Shown here piece by piece: positions 51,484-61,963 of a stretch of DNA of 64,000 nucleotides; position 1 is the stretch's first letter, and every line of letters starts with the position of its first letter. Location of the stretch: assembly GCA_944472135.2 (NCBI GenBank), contig OX235267.1, forward strand, positions 34,627,312-34,691,311. The letters are read 5' to 3'. A model generated the notes under the pieces. It was given only the letters and a program-made list of their open reading frames with translations, did not search any database and was not told the origin of the DNA. The DNA is from Trichobilharzia regenti (Eukaryota > Platyhelminthes > Trematoda > Strigeidida > Schistosomatidae). The position numbers were made by a program, and so were the translations under genes.

Positions 51484-54400
51484 ATTTTCTCAGCCAACAC
51501 GAAATTTCAGCCTCAATATTGACGCAAATAGCACACATACTGTCAAGCCACTTATCACCGGATGGGAGGGCGATGCATTGGAGGCACGGTATTATGAACA
51601 CCTCACACCCGCCGGGGTAACAAACGATGGCACATCTCTCTGTGCTGATACTGGTGTAGGGCACTTTTCCAGCACTGCTAGTAAGTGGCCACCATCTGAG
51701 TTAGCACCCATCAAACAATCTGTTCTAGACGCCATAAACCTTGGAGAGAATATTTTTAAAGATATATGCGATTTCACCGTCACCCCTAACTCTCTCTCAT
51801 TCTGTCTTATCAATGCTCGCTCCTTACTCAACAAAATGTTCGACTTCACGACATTATCCCTAATTTGCAATCCGTCTCTCATAATGATTACTGAGACATG
51901 GTGCACTCCTCAGATTTGCGATAAAGATATTTCTATTGATAACTATTATGTATTCAGAGGCGACAGAAACTATGGTAGAGGAGGAGGATGTGCTATGTAT
52001 ATCAGGTCTGATATTAAGGCCACACAGTGCTTCTACCCAGAGCTCATCACAGATAACGATTCAGTGTGGGCTATTCTAAGACTGTCTCACTCCAGTTCCT
52101 ATCTTATAGGTTGCATCTATCACCCCCCGTGCTCAACCGTTGAAGGTAATATGAAGCTTGCTAGCACGTTCGCTTACGCCACTTCACTACCTCACACGGC
52201 TAAAATTATATGTGGGGACTTTAATATGCCCGATGTAGTCTGGCAACCACTTTCCTCACCAAAACGGTACAATGAATTTATCAACATAATAGAAACAAAA
52301 GAATGGCAACAACACGTACAGTATCCTACCAGGCTATCTAAGATTTTAGATCTAGTTTTCACTAATGGTATCATCCCCACTACCCTTCGAGTAGGTAAAG
52401 AGTTTCCTGGCAGCGACCACAGAGTAGTATTCGGTACATTTAATATTTGCACTAGCATGAGTTCGACAATAAACGCCAACAAAGTATTACTCAGGGGTTA
52501 CAGACATGCTCAGTGGGATGAACTGAAACCATACATACGCACCCTAGACTGGGAGCCATACTTTACGTGCAGCTCGGCTATAGAGACAAACAAATTACTC
52601 TATGAGAACCTAGGATTTGCACATGACTTCATCGCTCCAGTAAGACTTGTGAAAACGAGGCCTAAACAGCCCGACTTCATCCCCGTAAAGATTCGAAACC
52701 GACTGCGTAAGCATGCTAGGCAATTCTACAGATATAATGACTTTTCATCACTCATTACACTCAAGCAAACTTATGATTCATACAAATCTAATCAGTTATC
52801 TGAGTCCATCAAACTAGAACGCATCCTCCACTCACGACCTGATAATACAGAGGCATTAGTTAAACTAATTAAGTCACGAATCAACAACAACAGAATAAGT
52901 ATCCCTAACTTATTACTAGATGGAGAAAAACTACACGAAGACCCGCAGGAGATATGTGAGTTATTCAGCTCCCACTTTTCTAGCTACTATACTATCGAAG
53001 AAACAGTAGATAGTCTTGAAGTTCCGACAATACCAAATCACTTTTTGGGTAATATAACATTCACCCAACAAAAGATTTCCTCCGCTATAGCATCCCTCCG
53101 GACATCATATAACGCTGGGCCCGATGGAATTCCATCTATCTTGTTGAAAAGAGGTGGTGAGGATATACCCATTATCCTACTAAAGTTTTTCATTCTGTCC
53201 TTAAATAATGGCAGTTACCCAGAATGCTGGAAACTGTCGTTTATAACCCCTAGGCACAAACAAGGACCAACTTCTAACATCGAAAACTACCGACCGATTA
53301 ATATCACGTCAGTAGTTTCCAGGGTTATGGAAAAGGTTATAGGGCAAGATATTGCTTCATACCTCCACCTTCACAAAGTGTTTACTCCAGCACAACACGG
53401 CTTCTTGAAAAATCGATCATGCTCCACCTGCCTACTTGACTACTTTGATGATGTTACCGCTAAGCGTGATCATGGTTTGTATGTCACAACTCTCTTCTTT
53501 GACTTCAAAAAAGCCTTTGATAAAGTCCCACACAAGAGACTAATCCTTAAGCTAAAGTCGTACGGGTTCCAAGACCCCTTGTTATCCTGGCTCATTTCTT
53601 TCTTGGAAGATCGTTCCCAAGTTGTGAAATTTGCAAATAATTACTCGTCACCCAGACCTATAAGAAGTGGAGTGATTCAGGGTAGTGTACTAGGTCCACT
53701 GCTTTTCGTAATCTACATTAACGACATCTGCAGCGTAATCAAGCATGGTACCCCATACCTCTTTGCTGACGACTTAAAGATTGTATACAGCTTCCCCCAT
53801 TCTACACTAAACGAAGGATTCACACATATTCAAGATGATCTGGATAGGTTACATAACTGGAGCAATGACTGGCAACTGCCATTCAATTCTGATAAATGTG
53901 GTGTCCTATATTTCAATAACTCCCATCCGAATTTCAGGTTACACCTAGGTAACTCTTTTCTCCAAACCCTCAGTTCCATAAAAGACCTGGGAGTTACCTA
54001 CTCACAAAACTTAACATTCAGTCAGTACGCAAAAGCACTTGTTTCTAAATGCCGAAGACTCACAGGCTTGTTACATCGAAAAATGTACACAAATGAGGCT
54101 AAAGTCCTTTTATACAAAGTCATGGTTCGTCCAGTACTTGAATACTGCACAATTGTCTTCGGTTTCATGCATGGGTATGACAGGGTTCGTATTGAAAATA
54201 TTCAGCGAAGTTTTACTCGACGCCTATTATACAAACATGAAGGACTGACTTACGCTGATAGGTGCAAAATGTATGGACTTCAGCCACTTTGGTTAAGGCG
54301 CCTGAAACTCAACCTTACATTCCTCTTTCGCCTTTTACACGGCTACACCAAAAGCAGTAATCCAATAGCTTTCAATAATTTACCCATATATACTCTTAGG

Positions 54401-54655
54401 AATCATGAAAATACTCTATCCATAAGCCGGTTCCGGACAAAACTGCGATCACGTTTCTTTAAAATACAGTACAGTGCATTATGGAACGAACTTCCACTTA
54501 CTGTACGTAGTTGCCGATCTCCTACTGAATTCCAGCGTCTACTTAACGAGTTCCTATCAACAAAAGAGCTTCGGTCTACTTATCCATACTTTATCCATAT
54601 GGGCCGCTCAACTAGCTTTAGTACTACAGACCCCAGTGCAATACCCCCAATTTGA
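51392..54655 (+). CDS. CR1-type ORF2: endonuclease and reverse transcriptase
   Basis: This frame is open without a stop from 51392 to the stop after IPPI; the first potential non-ATG start is TTG at 51578, and no in-frame ATG comes before the one inside the endonuclease (KMFDF, near 51836). Counted from 51578, the apurinic-type endonuclease spans about residues 75-290 (FCLINARSLLNK, MITETWCTP, GRGGGCAMYI, ICGDFNMPDVVW, SKILDLVFTNG, GSDHRVVFGTF). The RT spans about 500-800 (YNAGPDGIPSILLKR, NYRPINITSVVSRVMEK, AQHGFLKNRSCSTCLLDYF, LFFDFKKAFDKVPHKRL, GVIQGSVLGPLLFVIYINDI and FADD near 728). The C-terminal region has LEYCTIVFGF and RRLLYKHEG. The endonuclease nicks target DNA and the RT copies the LINE RNA from the nick. 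All catalytic motifs are intact, making this the best-preserved LINE in the window. Confidence 0.9.
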   Translation, partial: THKILVITAIHVTLPQHTIHKEYLPPPIQSKFSQPTRNFSLNIDANSTHTVKPLITGWEGDALEARYYEHLTPAGVTNDGTSLCADTGVGHFSSTASKWPPSELAPIKQSVLDAINLGENIFKDICDFTVTPNSLSFCLINARSLLNKMFDFTTLSLICNPSLIMITETWCTPQICDKDISIDNYYVFRGDRNYGRGGGCAMYIRSDIKATQCFYPELITDNDSVWAILRLSHSSSYLIGCIYHPPCSTVEGNMKLASTFAYATSLPHTAKIICGDFNMPDVVWQPLSSPKRYNEFINIIETKEWQQHVQYPTRLSKILDLVFTNGIIPTTLRVGKEFPGSDHRVVFGTFNICTSMSSTINANKVLLRGYRHAQWDELKPYIRTLDWEPYFTCSSAIETNKLLYENLGFAHDFIAPVRLVKTRPKQPDFIPVKIRNRLRKHARQFYRYNDFSSLITLKQTYDSYKSNQLSESIKLERILHSRPDNTEALVKLIKSRINNNRISIPNLLLDGEKLHEDPQEICELFSSHFSSYYTIEETVDSLEVPTIPNHFLGNITFTQQKISSAIASLRTSYNAGPDGIPSILLKRGGEDIPIILLKFFILSLNNGSYPECWKLSFITPRHKQGPTSNIENYRPINITSVVSRVMEKVIGQDIASYLHLHKVFTPAQHGFLKNRSCSTCLLDYFDDVTAKRDHGLYVTTLFFDFKKAFDKVPHKRLILKLKSYGFQDPLLSWLISFLEDRSQVVKFANNYSSPRPIRSGVIQGSVLGPLLFVIYINDICSVIKHGTPYLFADDLKIVYSFPHSTLNEGFTHIQDDLDRLHNWSNDWQLPFNSDKCGVLYFNNSHPNFRLHLGNSFLQTLSSIKDLGVTYSQNLTFSQYAKALVSKCRRLTGLLHRKMYTNEAKVLLYKVMVRPVLEYCTIVFGFMHGYDRVRIENIQRSFTRRLLYKHEGLTYADRCKMYGLQPLWLRRLKLNLTFLFRLLHGYTKSSNPIAFNNLPIYTLRNHENTLSISRFRTKLRSRFFKIQYSALWNELPLTVRSCRSPTEFQRLLNEFLSTKELRSTYPYFIHMGRSTSFSTTDPSAIPPI

Positions 54656-54658
54656 GGA

Positions 54659-56746
54659 AACTCATTTGCCCCGGCAACCGTACCTCATCTATAACGTGAT
54701 AAAACCAACCTAATCTCTCCCACATGCCTTTACCTAAGGTCCGGTTATTCAGCTTACTAGAGATCCTATCGATATTTCTTCAATCGGGTTTATAAACTCA
54801 TTAGACTCTCCTGGATGTATAATCCCAAATTAGTTGTGATAGTTCTCCCATAATATAAGCAAACTGGTACTTTGTAATGTCTAAAGCATGCCATATGAAA
54901 AGTGGCCAGGAATACCTAGCAATAACAAACTCAACCAACCAACCATTTTCCCCAAGTTCATTCAACCTACCCTTATCCCTAATCGTACCACTACTCACTA
55001 CACTCTACTCAGTAGAATATGACTTAATTTGCTCCGGTGCTCAAAACTCTTCTACCCTTTACTTTTTAAAAAAGACGTTTTAACTACTAACTGCACAGTA
55101 GCCATTTAACTAACTCACTGGTTTCCTCTTCACTGTAATCTTCAATAAGTTCGTCAGTATAATTATTTCCGAAAACCATTACATTAGCAACCATATCTTT
55201 TAATATTTTACGAATATACTTATATTATTAGCATAATACACTGCACTATTTTTGAGTTGAATTGATTATCTTCAGTCAACAGTTACCCATTCTCATATAA
55301 TTTTCTAAAATTCATAATGTTAAAGCTATGTAGTATTTCTGTTAATATCTTTTATAATATGTTTAGACACGTTACTTTGCAATGTCAGATGTCTACTATA
55401 TACAAGACTGTCATGATAATTTAGTACACTAAGTCCTGCCAACCGACCTTACCTTCAGTTCATACTACCTACATTGATCCCTAACTATATTGTTCTGCTG
55501 AATCTTGCTTCACTATTCACAAAACCTATTCTTTTTATTCTTTAAGGTTTTAACTTCTTGTAAAGTAATCTGTTCATTAGGACGCATGCATACATATATA
55601 ATGTTCATAAAGATGTATGTGGAGACCTATTGGAAGCACTCATTAAGAAAGCTAGGGAGATGGAATATGGGGTACGAACATGTCTGGTACCAAGCAGTAT
55701 ATTTGCGGTAGCCATAATAATCATATTCTCAGAGCTTAACATCAAAAAAGGAGGGAGGGTGGCGTTAGCTGATCAGTAGATATGGTGGGGGTCACTAAGG
55801 TGAATCGCCCCATTCTGCAGGAACAGCAATATACAAATTAAAGGCTCGAGATATTTCTGATTTTTATGAGGGCTTAGATCTTTATCTTGAAAAAGATAAT
55901 AATGAACGCCTTGACAGATCATGCTTCTACCTTTAAATATATACCATTCGCTCAGCCTATTGTTGAGATGCGACCATGTGGGATCTGCACAGATTTATGG
56001 GGCATCTTATAAATCAACTTGCTGTCCATTGTCGGATCTTTAAATACCACTTCACAATGTCTTATCTCATTCATTTTCTAATAACGTCTTTACTTAATCC
56101 TCATTGTATCCCATTAAACCTAACATTTTATAGCTCTTTATGAATTTGATTCGACTTATTCTATTCCTATTCTCTGTGAGGTACGGTTGTGCACCAAATG
56201 CACAAAAAAGCATAAAATAAAAAAACCGACATAAGGAAAAAATGTATTAAAACCAAAAGTGGACATCATGATAGTACTAGATATACGCGTAGCATTATAC
56301 ATTGCAAATGAACGTTGTCAGCCTAGGGAGTTTTCTTTATTAATGCATTTATTAGTGATACTTGCACTTACCCATTTCATTACACTTTATTGATTCACCT
56401 TAGCACTTTTACTTTTCTAAAACAGCTTTCAATCCGTTGTAAACGTTGTACTTACCTCAATATTGGTTGGTTATCGTATGCCGACAACCACGGGATGAAA
56501 ACGAAACGAAGTCGATTTTCCCGCTCAACCTGGAGGACAATTGTACAATTCAATAACTATACAGCCTAGTTCAGACAATGTGTATTTATATATATATCAA
56601 ATATTTAACTGTTGAAACATTATTAACTTGTAGACAATCTACGATTTGATATTATATCATACTTGATCGTGCCTGTAAAAATGGCATGCATTTTCATGTA
56701 AATTTGTATGTTTATATGAGAATATACATTATTATCATTAAAACTA
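54659..56746 (+). other. Long 3' region of the CR1 insertion
   Basis: About 2.1 kb of AT-rich, non-coding sequence inside the inferred target-site duplication. It may be a true long 3'UTR, or it may hide a further insertion; no match to other repeats in the window was seen. Confidence 0.5.
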
Positions 56747-57060
56747 GTAGGTCAGGGTAGTCAGATTATCAGAACATAAGAATTTAGCTAAGGTAAGAAT
56801 GGTTGACCCTGAAAAGATAAGTAATTTAGAAAAAAGCTCAGCTATTGCACTTCACGCAATAACAAACAACCACACAATAGGGTGGGCTAGAGTTAAAATT
56901 CTAAAGCAATATAGGTGGGTTGAGAGAGAGAGGTTGATCACGGAATCCTTATTTATCGAGTCTACACCCAACACATGCAACAGAAATGACTCAATGCAAA
57001 TACCAGATATATGGAAGATATTGTTACCGCAGGTCAAATCAGAAGAGGATAATAAATAAT
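56747..57060 (+). pseudogene. Penelope-like element: remainder of GIY-YIG domain
   Basis: From 56751 the frame VRVVRLSEHKNLAKVRMVDP then EKISNLEKSSAIALHAITNN and HTIGW continues the GIY-YIG domain interrupted at 50324 (R-x-SEH-x and S-x-IA-x-HA-x-x-NH blocks). It ends QIPDIWKILLPQVKSEEDNK with TAA at 57058-57060. The two halves meet with a one-base frame difference, so the PLE was already broken or lost bases at the joint. Confidence 0.85.
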
Positions 57061-57595
57061 ATTAAAAATTTATTTCAATTCAAACACATCATAAAATTCT
57101 AACATAAAAAACTTATTATGAATATTAAAACACTCGTCGTATTTCCCATCTGATTATAGTTGATCAGTAACACTCGTATTATTGCCATCAGTCAAATCAG
57201 AAGAAGATAAATAATCTTAAAATTCTATTTCAATTCAAACACACTGAAACACAACATTCTAACAAGTAGCATATTATGACTGTAAAAAACACTCGTCCCT
57301 TTTCCCATCTAATTGCAATTGATCAACAACACTTGTACTATTATTTCTGAGTGTACATTATCTCACATTGATTTTTAATCCAATATCTAATCGATTCCAC
57401 ACATGTATATAAATGAAAGAACAAAGTTGTGTGAGTAACTTCATATGATTATGAGCAATAGTTTGTGCTCGAAACGTCATCAGTTAATATAACTGTACAG
57501 CACTGTGTGATTTATCAAAATAAAATCTTATCGATAATGTGTGGTTTCAAGCTATAATAAATTTGTGGCGAAAAATTCGATCTACACAATCTCCT
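57061..57595 (+). repeat. PLE 3' end, plus orientation, outer right arm
   Basis: 3' untranslated end of the PLE. It repeats internally: GAAGATAAATAA-type and TTTCAATTCAAACACA blocks occur at 57045-57095 and 57203-57245, so the end region itself holds a diverged direct repeat. Near the end, a hairpin GAGC...GCTC (57453-57470) is followed at once by GAAACGTC (57471-57478). Confidence 0.9.
57453..57478 (+). ncRNA. Hammerhead-like 3' half in PLE end
   Basis: A four-pair hairpin, GAAAC and GTC occur in the order of stem II, conserved GAAA box and cleavage triplet of a hammerhead. The CUGANGA box expected before the hairpin is degraded (GATTATGA). The same arrangement is on the minus strand at 41220-41260 and 43890-43930, and a relative is at 27984-28010. 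Confidence 0.4.
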
Positions 57596-57739
57596 GTGAA
57601 ACTTTTGCGATGCACACCTTTGGTAAAATTCACTCTAGAATGTGAACTAAGCATGGCATCTTGACTTGAACAAAATTTCTTTATCCAATTATCAATATAC
57701 CTCAAGCCAAAAGGACTGTACTGTGTACTACCTGCCAGA

Positions 57740-59330
57740 TTTTAGTCCTTCCAATCCGAAGGCGAAAGTCTTCATCCACAGGTAGCTCATTTCATGGGGC
57801 TTGAGGACGTAATAAGGCCCCAGTTTGCTGCCCCTGATGGTTCGAGGTCTGCTTTCGCATCGTTGGATGTGTCCCCCATATCCACTTGGTCTCGGAACGC
57901 CGCTGAAATACTAGGGTCATCAGTTCCTGAAGGTTGAACTTAACACCTAGTAGCCTTAGAGAGCCGATCAGTACGAGAAGAGCAGGACGAATTTACCCTA
58001 GAAGCACTGATGGCCATCTGAGATGACAGCCATCTCCCTGGTCGCACATCATGCAGGTGTTTTTCGTAGATAGTGCCAGTTTCCATCTCCGGAACACCGT
58101 TTATGGCCATGGAGATAGAAGGCATCAGTACCGGTGACTCCCTCGCCATTTGCTTGTTAGTTCATGGCCTATCATGCCTCAGTCTTACGCTGGAACTCCT
58201 TCCGATACCTATTACCTGAGCCAGTAATATTCTCCTTTCGGGCTCTTCAGCAGAGCCCAGTGTAACACTTTATAGGTGTGGCTTACCCTGAAGTACATGG
58301 ACACCCATGTAAAGCTTGCACAATTTTGCTGAATTGGTGCTCAGACATAGTTAATGGCACAGATCAGGCTACTGTCTTTGATCAAAAGGGCCCGTTGTTC
58401 AGGCAGGCTATCACTGCGCATGGGTGCATTGAACAGGAAAAGAGAATTAGACCGACTGACCTCAGACCTAGGTTTAGTGCTTAGCTCCCTTCCCTTCTTT
58501 GCAGGGTCAGTCACTTTGGACTTCTTCAGGTTCTGACTGGCCTTTGCTATGTTGCCAAGCTTGCTAGCGGATGTAAGTGTCACTTTCGCAATTCCATTTT
58601 CTCCTGATGTTGTAAGCGTAACCTTATGCGTTTTCACTTTATAAAGATTGGTGTTTCCAGTCGGTTGGGCTGGAGTATCGCTGTTGCTGTTGTTGCACGT
58701 TTTGGTCGTGTGGTGCTATCGGATGGAGAACTGCATGAGACACAAAAGTGGCAGACTGTTTATGTTATCCGACGACACGCTGTGTGGGACTGTGAAGGGG
58801 TAACAAAGTGGGCGGATGTACCAGAAACATGGGCACAGATTATTTCGCACAAACTCATTGTATAATTTTGGCACCCCTTTGTAACAACGGCAGTTCCTAT
58901 CGTTTGCAAAAATTGCGTTCAAATAATAATTCAGTTTTAGAAAGGATGACACTACGGGCCTGACGTTCGTCTCCTTTTCTAAATGACGCTTTCGAGGTCT
59001 ATGACGCCTAGAGCGTCTGTTTTTGTTTTGCCGTATATCACGCACTGGCTTCTAATGGATACAGGTGTAGTATCATGTCCACCTGGTATTGCCTGTTCTG
59101 TTTTAGCGTTAGACTGTGGCCATGTAGACGTAGTGCCAGAACAGGCAAGATGCACACTGGTCTTCAGAATCGGTATGCGAGATCGTGCTGATGTCCCTTG
59201 GTTGTTACCTCCCCTGTCTATCGCCTTGATGACTACAGTATATGGTATTTTGGTGCTTGTCCTGAGGTCAGTCTTGACAGACACACTAGCTATAACTATA
59301 ACTTTTGCTATGTAAGAATAAGAGAGAAAC
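57740..59330 (-). pseudogene. CR1-type ORF1 remnant
   Basis: Minus-strand frames: 58979-59284 (PYTVVIKAIDRGGNN, YGKTKTDALGV), 58341-58637 (KVTLTSASKLGNIAKASQNL, LFNAPMRSDSLPEQRALLIK) and 57940-58149 (SMAINGVPEMETGTIYEKHL, GRWLSSQMAISAS). The last piece is a clear relative of 48750-49200, so this is a second copy of the same CR1 family preserving more of ORF1's N-terminal side. Stops and shifts break it throughout. Confidence 0.65.
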
Positions 59331-59559
59331 AGTAAATACTCAACAGAAGAGATATCATACTGATAAAATACAAGACAAGAAAAAGAAAGGCTTCTTGATT
59401 TTATCTAATACTTTTAGATTACCCGGCTTCACAGAAGTCACGTGCTAGACCAAGAAGTATTGTTTATCTGAACGAGTGAGGAAGATGTTGCTACAGATGT
59501 AGCACTTGAAGCTTTGGCAGTAGTTTGAGACAGCTTGATTTACCACACAGAGATTCAAA
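59331..59559. other. Spacer, nothing recognised
   Basis: No gene or repeat seen. Confidence 0.4.
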
Positions 59560-60520
59560 ATGTAAGTAATTGTTGAATCGGTTCACCGGCCAGATAGATC
59601 AGGTCCATCTAGATGATTACTCACAAAACAAGTATTTTCCGGTTGGAGATAAAAAACACGTCGTATTGAAGGGGCTTACTTTAACTGACTTAGTGTTGTT
59701 TGGTTTTAGACTTTTTGTACGGTTTTTTATAAATCTATGTTTTGGTATCCACATATGCTTGTGTGATTTATACAACCTATACAGACATAAATCTCACTGA
59801 TAACTGCGGACGACCGGACTGCCCATTTTTCGATGGGTGATGGGGTGCAATGCGATAAGTGAAACCTGGATTTTCATAAAGTTTTCACTAGCTTACCACC
59901 ATCAGCCTTTCGGAGACACGGTAATCCATCACCGCCTTGCATGTGTAAACTTTCTGGCGGCCCGTTTGACGTGCTTACTCAAGAGGCCACAGGACTTCCT
60001 ATATCCAAGGAACTGACAGATATTTCAGGCAAGGGAAAAAAGCCACCATCCGAAATCGATGCAAGGAATGACGATTGTTGACTGAGACAGAGCCATATTT
60101 CGAAGCACCAGACGCAAAAGAGGCAGGGTGTGCCTAAAAGTCATCAACGGTACTCAAAAGTCCAGAAAATCTTAGAGGGCAAGTAGTGCCAGCATTGTAA
60201 GACCACCGAGGAGATATTACCACTACAAGGCCTTGCCTGTCTGGTGAATCTATGGCTCCTAGATGTGGTGAGAGCAAAGTGGAATTAACTAACTCCACTA
60301 GATTAGTGCTGAAAAGCAGGAAGCTGAAAAATATAATCAAGAGAAAACGAATGGGCTTATTGATAAGGTCTCGATGGCCATAAATACTAATACGACCACG
60401 AAATCTCCGAACTCAAATAGCAGTATGATAATGAAGAACTTGGAGGATTCAAAGAAAGTATATCCAGCTGCTCAACATGCTGATAATCCTGAGAAAGTTA
60501 GTTATATTAATCGCAAAGTA
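59560..60520 (+). pseudogene. LINE ORF1-like remnant with PHD-type zinc finger
   Basis: At 59804-60085 two adjacent frames give CGRPDCPFFDG, DGVQCDK, then FHKVFTSLPPSAFRRHGN and PPCMCKLSGGPFD. The spacing of Cys pairs and His (C-x5-C, C-x2-stop at the fourth Cys-like position, H, C-x-C) resembles the PHD-like finger in ORF1 of some CR1 and related LINEs. The open frame before it (59570-59800, KYFPVGDKKHVVLKGLTLTD) is unrecognised. It is broken by a TGA after CDK. A host zinc-finger pseudogene is the alternative. Confidence 0.5.
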
Positions 60521-60525
60521 CTTCC

Positions 60526-60883
60526 TGTCAATCACGTCTCATAAACCGTTAATGCCCAGCTCTTGCCACACTCGGGCCCACGCTGTTCCTTGCAGTTTTT
60601 CAGAAACACTTAGTAATAACGGACGAAAAACCAAAACACCGATTGGCCGCTTGGGAATTCTTTATTGTAACACCAACATATAAAAAATATTTCTATTAAG
60701 GTCTGTGAACAAATATTACAATAATAAATCACGAGATTACTTCTGATGGTTTGCTACTGACTTCTTTCTGAACAGCGACCGATGAGACGATGACTGTCGT
60801 ATTGATGCCTCCGCGAAAATTGGGGAAGTTGATTTTGAGCAAACAACCAAGAATTGATCGTTCAATCTTCAACTCCATTGACA
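60526..60883 (-). repeat. LTR of BEL/Pao element (3' LTR)
   Basis: On the plus strand it runs from TGTCAATCACGTCTC to CTCCATTGACA, 358 bases with TGTCA/TGACA inverted ends. The first 62 bases are nearly identical to 63939-64000. On the minus strand it is preceded by GCCGGGGAG, a plausible polypurine tract. Confidence 0.85.
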
Positions 60884-61963
60884 CTCCCCGGCAAAAAAGG
60901 GATCCAACCCTTTTTTCCTTCACGACCAATACACGTTGACTTGGATGCCATTGCGAGAACCTGGGTCACACGGACAGAGCTGAAATGGAAAACAAACAGA
61001 AAGGCCAACACACCACAAGCATACCCACAGCACAATCTCACACATCAATGACGACCTGCTCATTCCAGTTAAAAGCATTCTCTTGCAACACAATCACCAC
61101 TTGCTAGAATGACTCCTGCAGAACGCAACGTGACCATGGAAGCACCTCACAATACTCTACGCACATCCTCTTATCTACTCATTACCAATTACCACTGAAA
61201 TCGCTTGTCACTCATTCTGCCTCAGTTCTAGTAGCGGTGAGGCATGCGAGCCTCAGTCGTTTACACTCTTTCTCCCCGGCGTGTCGGACCGCAGCTAACA
61301 ATTATCTCCGTGTGCATTTCATTCTCAGAAATAGCCTAGCCTCCCCGGCGTATACGCCCCATCTGCTGTCCTTAACATCAATCAATTCATTCACGGATGT
61401 AGAAGAGTGGACACAACTTCAGAAGTAATCACGACGAAAATTTTAACAAAATTATGCAATAAAAACAAGGTACGAAAACAACGAGTAAACACAATGAATC
61501 CGAAAACACCACCAATTGATATGACACACCACACATATATACAAACAGTACACACAAACTCGCAGTTCATGTCTTGATGGAATTCCTTTGAAAAATCGCA
61601 GGACTTACACCAGTACGCCTACATTCCTTCTCAGGTTGATGATCCAAGTGGAAGTCGTCCGGATACAAACAGAATTACCAACAGCTAGATGATAAATGAT
61701 ACCAATTCAGTATATACAATATGAACATATGTACAAAATCACACACCGAGCACATTGGACTGCTCATTGATGCGCTACCCTTTGAAGAATTGTAGGACTT
61801 ACAGCAGTACGCCTACAACCCTCCTCAGGTTGACGCTCTAGGTTGGAAAATCGTCGCAGAGTTCATTTGCTGACTTCCTTCTCTCAGCTATATCCTCAAA
61901 TCCGAACGGTAACACGTTCATGTCATTGCATCGTAGAAAATAGATGACGAACAAACACACGAC
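60884..61963 (-). other. Internal non-coding part of BEL/Pao element
   Basis: No pol remnant recognised. It contains a diverged direct repeat: 61585-61660 and 61781-61856 share GGACTTACA, CAGTACGCCTACA and CTCAGGTTGA, with a period of about 196 bases. Confidence 0.6.

Larger units (their letters stand above)
50325..56746 (+). mobile_element. CR1-type LINE, 6.4 kb, inserted in the PLE
   Basis: Bordered by the 7-base direct repeat GTAGGTC at 50318-50324 and 56747-56753, a likely target-site duplication. It holds a 5'-open ORF1, ORF2 with endonuclease and RT, and an unusually long 3' region of about 2.1 kb (54659-56746) ending TTATTATCATTAAAACTA. ORF1 is open from the first bases (YNVLAYNLPDRTPLDKIK), so the copy is slightly 5'-truncated. 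Confidence 0.85.

Noticed and set aside
58716..59045. Arg/Lys-rich frame RRSRRHRPRKRHLEKE
   Set aside because: Alternative-frame reading of the degraded CR1 ORF1 on the same strand.
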